From contig JASGFC010000014.1 of NCBI GenBank assembly GCA_047605865.1, positions 1 through 41,208 of the forward strand: 41,208 nucleotides of DNA, in the 5' to 3' direction. Positions 32,234 to 40,584 of the stretch are shown piece after piece. The position numbers and the translations under genes were made by a program. The notes beneath the pieces were generated by a model. It was not told the origin of the DNA, made no database searches, and saw only the letters and a program-made list of their open reading frames with translations. Numbering within the stretch: the first letter of the stretch is position 1; each line of letters starts with the position of its first letter. This DNA comes from JASGDC01 sp047605865. Its GTDB lineage: Bacteria > Actinomycetota > Actinomycetes > Actinomycetales > Micrococcaceae.

Positions 32234-34618
32234 TTACTGTCCACGAACAGCGACATCTAGAATTGTAAGTTGGAACTTGTTATCATTTTGCGGTAACGAG
32301 GTGATGTTTAAAATAATATGTTGTGTGCTCGGGACTGAAGCAAGATTAACAGGAACACTTGTACCATCAAGATTTGCTTCACCCACTTTTTTGGCTCCAG
32401 CCATAGTTCCACTATCTGAAGCATAAACTTCTACGTGACCACCTTGACTATCATTTTTCTCAATGGTGACATTTGAAACTGGAACTTTACGTTGTAGGTC
32501 AATCTCAATAGGTAGGCTACTGGCCTTCCCATCAAAGTTAGCACTCTGGTAAGTTTGAGTGCTCCAAGATGTATCTTCATCATCATCGGAAATATTTTTA
32601 AGGCTAGAGTTATTGGCTGTTTCAAAGCTAGGAGTTTTAGCATCAGGAATATGGTTCACTCCAACAATTTGTGGCGTATTACCAATAGTTGCTCCTTGAG
32701 CTGTAGTAGTAGTATTTGTATCTCTATTTGCAAAGTAGATAATTCCGGTTCCACCAATACCTAGTACCGCAGCACCAGCTAGTACACCACCCATAACTTT
32801 CATGACGTAAGAAGGTGGTTGATCTTTTGCTTCCTCTTCGTAGTAAAGAGATTTATCAAAGATATGAGCACCAGAAACTGTAGTAATTTTAATTGGTTTA
32901 ATTGATGGAGTATTTTTAGTAATTGGGTCAGCTAACAAGTCTTGTTTTTTGATGTGTCCAAGATTTTTTAGAGTTTGAGAAAAACTAGCTTTTTTCTTCT
33001 TTTCAACAGAAGATTTAACTTTAGTAGCAGGTAATTTCTTAAGGTTTTTTTGTAAATCTTGTTTTTCTGGCAAAGAAGACTTTGGTTTTGGTACTGGTGT
33101 TGGTGCAACATTAACTGCTGTTGTTGCTGCTTGTGATTTAGGCTTTTCCTTTGGAGCTGGTGGTTTGTTAGCTGTTGAATTCTTTGTATTTTGAGTAAGT
33201 TGCTGAGTTTTTTGTGGGTGCTGCGCACTATGTTGTGGAGCCTGTTGATTCTTTTGCTTTGACGCAAAGAGTCCAGTACTAAGACCGCCCAATGCACCAG
33301 TTAATAAAGCTTTAGGATCTTTTTGAGGTTTTTTCTGCTGTTGTGGTTGAGTTACCTTGCGTTGTTGCGTAGGAGTCTCTGGTTTACGAGTAGGTTTATT
33401 ATCTCTTGTAGGAATTGGTGTAGCAGTTACTGCAGCTGAAGTAGCTTTTGCTTTTTGTGAATTATTGTTTGGTATTGGACTTGCACTAACTTTCTTGGTG
33501 TTAGTGGCTTGTTGAGTTCTTTGATTTTTCTGTTTATCTGGAGTATTTGAAGTAAGTGCTTTATCTCTAGCTTCATTTTTGGGTGCTGAAGAAACAGAAA
33601 CAGCCTTTTGAGGGGTTACAGCTTTTGTTTGTGACTGTGCTGAAGCTTGAGGTGGACGTTGTTGTGCTGGACTAGGCACTGTACCTGTTGTTGTAAGGTT
33701 TTTGAATGAATCACTAAGACCTGAGAATAAACTCTTTTTTTGTGTTGGTTGATTCTGTTTCTGTGGTGCTGGTCTTTGACTAGGAACACCAGACCTTTGA
33801 CCAGGAGCAGTAGGTCTTTGAGGACTTGCAGTAATTCGGTTTTGAGGCAGTACTTTTGTTTGCTGCTGTATGAACTTAGGCTGTTGTTGTGGGTTTCTCA
33901 CCTGTTGACTAGTTCTTGGTGCCTGTTGCTTAGCTTGTAATGGCTGCTGTTTAACCTTTGACTGTTGCTTTACAAGCTGAGTTTGTTGAGTAGCTTTAGC
34001 TTGTGGCAAAGCTTGCGCTTGTACTTTAGGAGTTGGGCGTGGTGTTAGTCGTTGTTTTGCAACTTTTTTATGTTGAGGTAAAGCTTGCGGTTTTGAAGTT
34101 TCCTGTTGTTTTGCTGAGGTAGTTGGAATAGGTGCTGCTGAAACCTTTGAACTAACTTTGACACTTTCAGAAGCAGTTTTTCTACGTGACCTACTTGGTT
34201 TACTTGATTCATTTTTTGTTGCAACTGCGGTTGCTAATAAGGAGTCAAAATCATCATTTGATATTTCATCGTCTGTTTCTTCTTCAGATTTTTTATCAGA
34301 AAGAACATTAGAGGTGTCTTTGAGAAGAATGCTTTGAATTTGTTGTAAACGAGAGTCGTTGGTGACAACGTATGCTTTGTCCCCTTCAAGACCTAAATCA
34401 ATGATTTGTAAGTCAGATTGCGTATTGCCAAGAGCAATTTGGCGAGCAGCTTCAGCAACTCTGCCAGCTGTTTTTTTAGTAGAGAGAGTGATGGAAACAT
34501 TACGGTGAAGTGTTTGGTCTTCGCCATCAAAGATACGATCCCCATCTTTAGTTTGGATAATTTCACGGGTCACTTTATAGCGACCACCGAGAATGGTACC
34601 AAGTACTATGTCGCTCAC
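32234..34618 (-). CDS. MviN/MurJ-associated pseudokinase-type membrane protein (N-lobe, disordered linker, extracellular domain)
   Basis: 794 residues. Residues 5-100 resemble only a Ser/Thr kinase N-lobe: GTILGGRYKV, then NVSITL where the ATP-binding lysine should be, and a hinge-like DKAYVVTND. There is no C-lobe, HRD or DFG, so it cannot be an active kinase. Residues about 110-580 are a low-complexity Gln/Pro/Lys/Thr-rich linker. A membrane helix at about 607-629 precedes an outside domain (about 650-794) with a discoidin-like pattern (DEDTSWSTQTY, LPIEIDLQRKVPVSNVTI). M. tuberculosis Rv3910 joins this pseudokinase and outside domain to the MurJ flippase and recruits FhaA. Here the MurJ part is absent. 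GTG start with AGAAAGGGA upstream. Confidence 0.72.
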   Translation of the reverse strand: MSDIVLGTILGGRYKVTREIIQTKDGDRIFDGEDQTLHRNVSITLSTKKTAGRVAEAARQIALGNTQSDLQIIDLGLEGDKAYVVTNDSRLQQIQSILLKDTSNVLSDKKSEEETDDEISNDDFDSLLATAVATKNESSKPSRSRRKTASESVKVSSKVSAAPIPTTSAKQQETSKPQALPQHKKVAKQRLTPRPTPKVQAQALPQAKATQQTQLVKQQSKVKQQPLQAKQQAPRTSQQVRNPQQQPKFIQQQTKVLPQNRITASPQRPTAPGQRSGVPSQRPAPQKQNQPTQKKSLFSGLSDSFKNLTTTGTVPSPAQQRPPQASAQSQTKAVTPQKAVSVSSAPKNEARDKALTSNTPDKQKNQRTQQATNTKKVSASPIPNNNSQKAKATSAAVTATPIPTRDNKPTRKPETPTQQRKVTQPQQQKKPQKDPKALLTGALGGLSTGLFASKQKNQQAPQHSAQHPQKTQQLTQNTKNSTANKPPAPKEKPKSQAATTAVNVAPTPVPKPKSSLPEKQDLQKNLKKLPATKVKSSVEKKKKASFSQTLKNLGHIKKQDLLADPITKNTPSIKPIKITTVSGAHIFDKSLYYEEEAKDQPPSYVMKVMGGVLAGAAVLGIGGTGIIYFANRDTNTTTTAQGATIGNTPQIVGVNHIPDAKTPSFETANNSSLKNISDDDEDTSWSTQTYQSANFDGKASSLPIEIDLQRKVPVSNVTIEKNDSQGGHVEVYASDSGTMAGAKKVGEANLDGTSVPVNLASVPSTQHIILNITSLPQNDNKFQLTILDVAVRGQ

Positions 34619-34663
34619 AAGCGATCCCTTTCTAGCGATTTAAACAGTCTTAAGTACCTACTT

Positions 34664-34681
34664 TATCGTCTTACAACGATA
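34664..34681. repeat. small inverted repeat upstream of the pseudokinase gene
   Basis: TATCGT (34664-34669) and ACGATA (34676-34681) with a 6-nt loop, in the 100-bp gap after the DUF6049 gene. It is too weak for a confident terminator in the direction of transcription and could be an operator or a relic. No MurJ remnant is visible in this gap. Confidence 0.3.
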
Positions 34682-34718
34682 TTTTCAGTAAATAAGAGTA
34701 TGTTTTAGGCAAAAAATC

Positions 34719-36698
34719 CTAGAATTTTGTTGAAGCTTTTTCTCGAGGTTTTCCATTTTTGATGTTTTTTCTCACAGTTCTGATTAAACCAACTAAAATT
34801 AGCAATGTAGAAAGCGAGATAATAATTTTAGTAACAATATTGCCCCATTGTGAATTAAGAGAAACGGGAATTTCTACTGATTTACCAACAGGTTGATTAT
34901 CAAGAGATTCAGGTGTAAGGGTTAAAACAGTGCTCCCGGTACCAACAGCTGTCAAGGGAATGCTAACATTTGCTTGCCGATGAGCTTCAACAGTTAAAGA
35001 TGGTGGTTGATCTACTTTTAACTTAGTATTACTGACAGCAGCTTCAATTTTAATGTTGATTGCTTGATTGTATTTATTAATAACAACAAATTTCACATCT
35101 GCGTTGTTTGTTAATAAATTCAAATTACTTGTTTGTACGATTTCAACACTGTTAAGAATCTCATCAGATGTATTCTTCCAAGAATCAAATAATGCTTGTT
35201 GTTGGTCAGTGTTTGGTCTTAGAGAACCTGAAGCTACTTGTGCCAATGCAGTTGATCCTTGTTGTCCAACAGTTGATGTGGAGGCAACTGTTTTAGAAAA
35301 ATCAAGAAGTTTATTCCTAATTTCGTTGCTTTGTTGAATCAAAGATGGATTAAGTTCTTGCTGCTTTTGCTCATCGGTGTAATTTAAGGTTCCATAATTT
35401 GCATTAGCGGTGCCATCGAGAACGTCTTGTAGATTTGAGAATTTAATCCAAGGAACACTTTGGAGAGTAGTCATGAGTTTTTTCACCATGTCTGGATTTG
35501 GATTCCATGCTGGAGAAGTTGTAAATACAATGTGCCGAGGAGTATTAGGAAGTTCACGGGTAATCGTTGCAGTTTCAGCTAAAAATTGCTGTTGCAATTG
35601 AGTAAGGTCTCCGGCAGGGTCTAAGGAATTAAGAAGTGTAGAGAATTCATGGTCTACCACTACCGTCTTGTAATTATTATCACCAACAGTTGTGAGAGCA
35701 TCTGGGGTAAAGACGATATCATTTCTGGGGTCAAAATTTTGGCTGTCAATAAGGAATGTGTCGTTTTCTGTGGCAATAGAATCTAAGAGCTCAGGGTCAA
35801 CAGCAGAGTTACTTGGCCAAATAATATTATTAATACCTCGAGAATCTGCTGGTGCTACATCTTTGATTTTATTCAGAAAATCTTGGTAGTTTGTATTTTC
35901 TTCTTCAGATGCACGAGTAGCTGCCATGACATCGGGAGCAAATGCTGGCAAATTTATAATTTCATTTGGAATTTTTTTATATGCATCAAGCCATGTCTTA
36001 GCATCAGCATTTGTAGAGGCCTCAGCAGTAGCTGCAACAGTTGGGTCACTTGCAATAGAGATGGGATTATTTTGTGCAACTTGCAAAAGGTTAGCGAATT
36101 GGTTGTTTTTTGCAAAGCTTGAATCTTCATTAGGTATTTGACCTGCAGGAGTTGTCCCGGAAAGAGTTGAGGTAATAGGCACGATAGGTACAAGCATCGT
36201 TGGCTGATATTGATCTGGTGCATCCAACACGATAAACGATGAAATTAGAGCTTGGTAGTCAGAGCTATCTCCTTGAGTGACATCAAGGCTGATGCCTCGT
36301 GTTCCCCAATCTTCAAAGAGTGGATCTAAGGCATTTTGAGATATTTGAAACTCTACAGTTGCACTTTGATTAGGGGAAAGAGAAGCTACATCTTCACTAT
36401 CTAACGGCACGTTTCCTTGTTGGTCTCCTTGAGCCCAGTTTTGCACTTGGGTTCTACTTACCAGCAAACGTGGATTTAATCTTAAGTTCATATGTAGATC
36501 ACTTTGAGTAGTTTGAGAAGTATTTTTAATACTTGCTTTAACTTCTACCTTGGAATTTTGCTCAATACTAGCTGGTGAAATTTCTACAAAGCTCAGTTGG
36601 TAATTGTTATTAGTATCTGCTTTTGTTTCAAGCGTTAAGAATGAGAAGCTAGCAAAAAGCCCCATAAAAAGGACCAATGTGGCAACTATTTTTTTCAT
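34719..36698 (-). CDS. DUF6049 family secreted/membrane-anchored protein
   Basis: 659 residues. An N-terminal signal peptide at about 1-27 (KKIVATLVLFMGLFASFSFL) is followed by a long extracellular region with beta-rich segments (FVEISPASIEQNSKVEVKAS, LRLNPRLLVSRTQVQNWAQG). A single C-terminal membrane helix at about 627-646 ends in a basic tail. Position between the NUDIX gene and the MurJ/pseudokinase locus matches Rv3909 and DUF6049 proteins across actinobacteria. Function is not established; co-location with MurJ suggests a cell-wall role. It overlaps the NUDIX gene by 4 nt (ATGA). Confidence 0.82.
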   Translation of the reverse strand: MKKIVATLVLFMGLFASFSFLTLETKADTNNNYQLSFVEISPASIEQNSKVEVKASIKNTSQTTQSDLHMNLRLNPRLLVSRTQVQNWAQGDQQGNVPLDSEDVASLSPNQSATVEFQISQNALDPLFEDWGTRGISLDVTQGDSSDYQALISSFIVLDAPDQYQPTMLVPIVPITSTLSGTTPAGQIPNEDSSFAKNNQFANLLQVAQNNPISIASDPTVAATAEASTNADAKTWLDAYKKIPNEIINLPAFAPDVMAATRASEEENTNYQDFLNKIKDVAPADSRGINNIIWPSNSAVDPELLDSIATENDTFLIDSQNFDPRNDIVFTPDALTTVGDNNYKTVVVDHEFSTLLNSLDPAGDLTQLQQQFLAETATITRELPNTPRHIVFTTSPAWNPNPDMVKKLMTTLQSVPWIKFSNLQDVLDGTANANYGTLNYTDEQKQQELNPSLIQQSNEIRNKLLDFSKTVASTSTVGQQGSTALAQVASGSLRPNTDQQQALFDSWKNTSDEILNSVEIVQTSNLNLLTNNADVKFVVINKYNQAINIKIEAAVSNTKLKVDQPPSLTVEAHRQANVSIPLTAVGTGSTVLTLTPESLDNQPVGKSVEIPVSLNSQWGNIVTKIIISLSTLLILVGLIRTVRKNIKNGKPREKASTKF

Positions 36699-37183
36699 TT
36701 AGACTGCTCGTAAATCTCATATGCTTTCGTGAGCATACGTTTTTCATTCGGGAAAGAAAGGTGGTTTTTAAGCTCGTAAAGAGGTATCCACTTTGCATCG
36801 TCTGCTTCTTGGTCTGGATCGTTTTCAATTGTTAAATAACCACCTGTTTTTTTCATGAGAAAGTGATACACAGTTTTATGGATTCTCATACCATCTACTA
36901 CAAAGGAGTATTCTACTGTACCTAGCGAATCAACGATGAGTCCTGAAATTCCAGTCTCTTCCTCCACTTCACGAAGTGCAGTGTCTTCTAGTTCTTCACC
37001 AGATTCAACATGCCCTTTAGGAAGGCACCATTCTTTTTTGCCACCACGGTTGGTACGACAAATAACTGCTACGAAAGCTTCATCGCTTTCAAAATCGACC
37101 ATAATTCCACCAGCAGAAACTTCCTCAACCTGTTGCGGCTGTTGCAACGGCTGTTTTGGTGCTGAAGGTATTGGACGTGACAT
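36695..37183 (-). CDS. NUDIX hydrolase
   Basis: 162 residues. The Nudix box is complete: GHVESGEELEDTALREVEEETG. The N-terminal 25 residues are Pro/Gln-rich and precede AGGIMVDF. The family cleaves nucleoside diphosphates linked to another moiety; in this syntenic place the M. tuberculosis protein is MutT4. A TAAAGT-type hexamer lies 6 nt before the ATG (complement of 37190-37195), so it may be leaderless. Divergent from the CCA gene, co-transcribed with the DUF6049 gene. Confidence 0.93.
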   Translation of the reverse strand: MSRPIPSAPKQPLQQPQQVEEVSAGGIMVDFESDEAFVAVICRTNRGGKKEWCLPKGHVESGEELEDTALREVEEETGISGLIVDSLGTVEYSFVVDGMRIHKTVYHFLMKKTGGYLTIENDPDQEADDAKWIPLYELKNHLSFPNEKRMLTKAYEIYEQSK

Positions 37184-37263
37184 ATTAATACTTTAACAAT
37201 TTTTTACTGGGAATTTCTTTGTAAGGGTGCTCACTTTGAAACAGTGTTATGTTTATATGTGTT

Positions 37264-38670
37264 ATGTCATCAGAGTTAGTCAGCAAATTACCTTCCGTTG
37301 TTCACGCTTTAAGTGAACGTTTTGAAGAAGCAGGTTTTGATCTTGCCATTGTTGGTGGTCCAGTCAGGGATTTGTTGCTTGGGCGATCCTCTCCTGATTT
37401 AGATTTCACTACAAATGCAACCCCTGATCAAATGATGCCACTTCTTAGTCAGTGGGCTGATAATCTGTGGGAAATTGGTAGGGATTTTGGTACTATTGCC
37501 ATTGAAAAAGATGGGTATCAGCTAGAGATTACTACGTATCGTGCCGATAATTACGATAAAAATTCAAGAAAGCCTGAAGTCCAGTTTGGCACCAAACTAG
37601 AAGATGATCTTTTCCGTAGGGACTTTACGGTTAATGCCCTTGCTCTGCGTTTACCATCTGGAGAACTTGTTGATGTAACGGGGGGCCAAAAAGATCTTGA
37701 GAATAAAATTTTACGCACCCCTATTGAGGCTGAAATTTCTTTTAGTGATGATCCACTGCGCATGTTGCGAGCAGCTCGTTTTGTTTCGCAATTAGAGTTT
37801 CATCTTGAAGAAAAAACTGCTCGTGCCATGAGTGAAATGACTGATAGATTAGCTATTATTTCTCGTGAGCGTATTCGCGATGAACTTATTAAGCTCATGT
37901 GTGGGACAAATCCAGTTTCTGGTATTGAATGTTTGAGAGAAACTAAGCTACTTAAAGTTGTTTTGCCTGAAGTTGATGCTTTGCAGTTAGATATTGATCC
38001 AAAACATCATCACAAAGATATCTACGCTCATACTTTAACTGTTGTTCAGCAGGCCATTGATTTAGAAACTGGACCTCAAGGTCCTTGCCCTAGGCCAGAT
38101 TTCATCTTGCGTTTCGCGGCTTTAATGCACGATATTGGCAAGCCTGATACTCGAAAATTTGAGGCAAATGGGGCTGTGAGTTTTTATCATCACGATATTA
38201 TTGGTGCTAAATTAACCAGAAAACGTATGCGTGAACTTCGTTTTGACAAAGTGACCATTAAGAAAGTCTCCAGGCTTGTTGAACTACACTTACGTTTTTT
38301 TGGTTATGCTGAAGGTGCTTGGAGTGATGCAGCAGTGAGAAGGTATGTTACTGATGCTGGCGATGTTTTGGAGTACCTACATCGTATTACTAGAGCTGAT
38401 GTGACAACCAAGAACAAGAAAAAAGCAAAGCGGTTGAAGTCTGCTTATGATGACTTGGAAAATCGCATCGTGCAGTTGAAAGAAAAAGAAGAATTAGATT
38501 CGGTTCGTCCAGATCTTAATGGGCACGAAATTATGGAAACTCTTTCACTGAAACCAGGACCTCAACTTGGTAAAGCATATAATTTCTTATTAGAAGAGCG
38601 TATGGAACATGGTCCTTTAGAAAAAGATGTTGCAATAACAAAATTGAAAGAATGGTGGGCGCAACAATGA
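37264..38670 (+). CDS. CCA tRNA nucleotidyltransferase with HD domain
   Basis: 468 residues from the ATG at 37264; an ATG at 37249 would add five residues. The polymerase-beta head has GGPVRDLLLGRSSPDLDF, whose D-x-D binds metals, and RRDFTVNALALR. A C-terminal HD phosphohydrolase region has HHHKDIYAHT and ALMHDIGKPDT. It adds or repairs the tRNA 3' CCA. That is needed here because the tRNA-Ile gene in this window does not encode CCA. No Shine-Dalgarno sequence is obvious at either start. Overlaps the next gene by 4 nt (ATGA). Confidence 0.95.
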   Translation: MSSELVSKLPSVVHALSERFEEAGFDLAIVGGPVRDLLLGRSSPDLDFTTNATPDQMMPLLSQWADNLWEIGRDFGTIAIEKDGYQLEITTYRADNYDKNSRKPEVQFGTKLEDDLFRRDFTVNALALRLPSGELVDVTGGQKDLENKILRTPIEAEISFSDDPLRMLRAARFVSQLEFHLEEKTARAMSEMTDRLAIISRERIRDELIKLMCGTNPVSGIECLRETKLLKVVLPEVDALQLDIDPKHHHKDIYAHTLTVVQQAIDLETGPQGPCPRPDFILRFAALMHDIGKPDTRKFEANGAVSFYHHDIIGAKLTRKRMRELRFDKVTIKKVSRLVELHLRFFGYAEGAWSDAAVRRYVTDAGDVLEYLHRITRADVTTKNKKKAKRLKSAYDDLENRIVQLKEKEELDSVRPDLNGHEIMETLSLKPGPQLGKAYNFLLEERMEHGPLEKDVAITKLKEWWAQQ

Positions 38671-39266
38671 GTCAAGAATTTTCAAAATTATTTAATATTC
38701 ACGAGAAACCTAAAATGTGGATTGCTCGTCACGGTGAAACTGAATGGTCTAAATCTGGTCAGTACACAGGGCGTACTGATTTACCTTTAACTAAGCATGG
38801 TGAAGAGCAAGCTCGTCAAGCTGCTGAAAAAATCAAAGGTGTAGATTTTGGTCTAGTACTAGTTTCACCCATGCAGCGTGCCAGGAAGACGGCAGAACTT
38901 ATGGGAATTAAGAATTATGAGATTGATCCTGATGCTATGGAGTGGAATTACGGAGACTATGAAGGTATCAGTGCAGCAGATGTTCGTAAAACTAACCCTA
39001 ACTATGTGATTTGGGATGATGGTGTGCCACATGGTGAAACTATTGAACAGGTTGCCGCACGAGCTGACAAAGTTATTGCTCGCGTCAAAGAAGCAGGAAA
39101 CCTTAATTCTTTAGTGGTGTGCCACGGACACTTCTCTCGTATTTTAGCTGCACGATGGTTAACAATGGACCCACACATGGGTAAGCACTTCCTCATGGAA
39201 ACAGCTCACATTTCAATTATGGGTTGGGATAAAAAAGCCCCTGCTGTTGAGAAATGGAATGGTTAA
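38667..39266 (+). CDS. histidine phosphatase family protein (phosphoglycerate mutase-like)
   Basis: 199 residues from the ATG at 38667, which overlaps the CCA stop as ATGA; the ATG at 38652 would add five residues inside the preceding gene. The catalytic motif is IARHGETEWSKSGQYTGRTD. The second histidine is in VVCHGHFSRIL, and SPMQRARKTAELMG and EWNYGDYEG complete the family set. It is a soluble phosphatase, not necessarily a mutase; substrate unknown. Confidence 0.92.
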   Translation: MSQEFSKLFNIHEKPKMWIARHGETEWSKSGQYTGRTDLPLTKHGEEQARQAAEKIKGVDFGLVLVSPMQRARKTAELMGIKNYEIDPDAMEWNYGDYEGISAADVRKTNPNYVIWDDGVPHGETIEQVAARADKVIARVKEAGNLNSLVVCHGHFSRILAARWLTMDPHMGKHFLMETAHISIMGWDKKAPAVEKWNG

Positions 39267-39320
39267 TCTAGCTTGAGTAACTACTCATCCTAAGTTATGC
39301 TTGAAGAGCATTCAAAGAAT

Positions 39321-39362
39321 CTCCTGTCATGGAAATACCATGACCGCTTAGCCCATAGGAGG
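39321..39362 (+). promoter_or_regulatory. rpsF leader, candidate S6:S18 autoregulatory motif
   Basis: CTCCT (39321-39325) can pair with AGGAG (39357-39361), which is the rpsF ribosome-binding site. Between them GTCATGG (39326-39332) and CCATGAC (39338-39344) form a perfect 7-bp hairpin with an AAATA loop. CCG (39344-39346) lies at the start of the 3' bulge. The known S6:S18 leader has the same plan: a sequestering basal stem, an upper hairpin and a CCG in an asymmetric 3' bulge. The complex of bS6 and bS18, both encoded downstream, would block translation. Confidence 0.6.
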
Positions 39363-39375
39363 TGGATTCGTTAAT

Positions 39376-39666
39376 ATGCGTCCATACGAAATGATGATTC
39401 TTATCGATCCAGATATCGAAGAAAAATCAATTGAAAAATCCGTTAAAAAGTACACTGATGTCATTAAAAAAGACGGTGGTACTGTAGAAAACGTTGACAT
39501 TTGGGGTCGCCGTAAATTGGCATATGACATCCAAAAGAAATCAGAAGCTAATTATGTAGTGGTTAATTTCACTGCTGAAGCTAAAACGGCAGCAGAAGTT
39601 GATCGTCAGCTTGGTATTGACGAGTCAATTATGCGTGTAAAAATCATCCGTCCTGACGAACAGTAA
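39376..39666 (+). CDS. rpsF: 30S ribosomal protein bS6
   Basis: 96 residues, normal. MRPYEMMILIDPDIEEKSIE, then WGRRKLAYDIQKKSEANYVVVNF and the C-terminal ESIMRVKIIRPDEQ, match bS6 throughout. It is the first gene of the rpsF-ssb-rpsR-rplI operon. AGGAGGTGG lies 10-13 nt before the ATG, slightly far, and is part of the leader structure. Confidence 0.98.
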   Translation: MRPYEMMILIDPDIEEKSIEKSVKKYTDVIKKDGGTVENVDIWGRRKLAYDIQKKSEANYVVVNFTAEAKTAAEVDRQLGIDESIMRVKIIRPDEQ

Positions 39667-39698
39667 ATTTCGTTAGCTAAAGTTTGTAGGAGCATACT

Positions 39699-40265
39699 AT
39701 GGCCGGAGAAACAAATATCACAGTAGTTGGGAACCTCACGAGCGACCCAGAATTCCGTTTCACACCTAATGGTGCGGCAGTTGTTAACTTTACAATTGCT
39801 TCAACGCCTCGTAGTTACAACCGCGACAGTGGCCAGTGGGAAGACGGAGAAGCATTATTCTTGCGTGCAAGTGCATGGCGAGATATGGCTGAAAATATTT
39901 CTGAAACCCTTAAAAAGGGTATGCGAGTTATCGCTTCAGGTAGGCTTAAATCAAGTTCTTACACAACTAAAGATGGTGAACAACGCCAATCTATGCAAAT
40001 TGATATTGATGAGATTGGCCCATCCCTTCGTTATGCTACTGCTTCAGTAACTAAACGTTCCGGTGGTTCTAGTTCTGGTGGGCAAGGTTTCAATAACAGT
40101 GCTGCTGCATCTTCGCAGCAAACACCAGCACCACAAAACAATTTTGGTAGTAGTGCACAAGCTAATGCTGCTGCAGACCCTTGGCGTGCACCTGCACCAA
40201 GCACTAACTCTCAAGATCAAGGTGGTTGGGACTCAGTTCCTAACGACGAAGATCCACCATTTTAA
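39699..40265 (+). CDS. ssb: single-stranded DNA-binding protein
   Basis: 188 residues. The OB fold occupies 1-115 (ITVVGNLTSDPEFRFTPNGA, FLRASAWRDMAENI, GMRVIASGRLKSSSY). A Gly/Ser/Gln/Ala-rich linker follows, and the acidic tip ends DEDPPF, which binds partner proteins. It coats single-stranded DNA in replication and repair. It lies 32 nt after rpsF with AGGAGC before the ATG. Confidence 0.97.
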   Translation: MAGETNITVVGNLTSDPEFRFTPNGAAVVNFTIASTPRSYNRDSGQWEDGEALFLRASAWRDMAENISETLKKGMRVIASGRLKSSSYTTKDGEQRQSMQIDIDEIGPSLRYATASVTKRSGGSSSGGQGFNNSAAASSQQTPAPQNNFGSSAQANAAADPWRAPAPSTNSQDQGGWDSVPNDEDPPF

Positions 40266-40329
40266 AGAAAATCCCATCCCAAATTACAGTCAGTAGTTTG
40301 GGCTCCCAACAAAGAAAAGGAGCACCACG

Positions 40330-40569
40330 ATGGCAAAGGCAAACCATAATCGTAAGCCAAAACCAGTTGTAGGTCCTGTAAAAGCAATCAAAGTCGATAA
40401 TATCGACTACAAAGATGTTGCTACACTACGTAAATTTATTTCAGATCGAGGCAAGATTCGTGCTCGTCGAGTAACTGGAGTTTCAGTACAAGATCAGCGG
40501 CGTATTGCACGTGCTATTAAAAACGCACGTGAAGTTGCATTGCTTCCTTACACAGGCTCAGGTCGCTAG
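40330..40569 (+). CDS. rpsR: 30S ribosomal protein bS18
   Basis: 79 residues. The conserved core is NIDYKDVATLRKFISDRGKI, followed by RARRVTGVSVQDQRRIARAIKNAREVALLPY. It lacks the zinc-binding cysteines. It pairs with bS6 in the 30S platform and is the likely co-repressor of the rpsF leader. AAAAGGAG lies 7-8 nt before the ATG. Confidence 0.98.
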   Translation: MAKANHNRKPKPVVGPVKAIKVDNIDYKDVATLRKFISDRGKIRARRVTGVSVQDQRRIARAIKNAREVALLPYTGSGR

Positions 40570-40584
40570 AAAGGAAGAATAGCA

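Noticed and set aside
33740..33940. Repetitive low-complexity DNA that could suggest a repeat array or CRISPR
   Set aside because: The repetition comes from Gln/Pro/Lys codons of the pseudokinase linker. There are no equal-length repeats or regular spacers.
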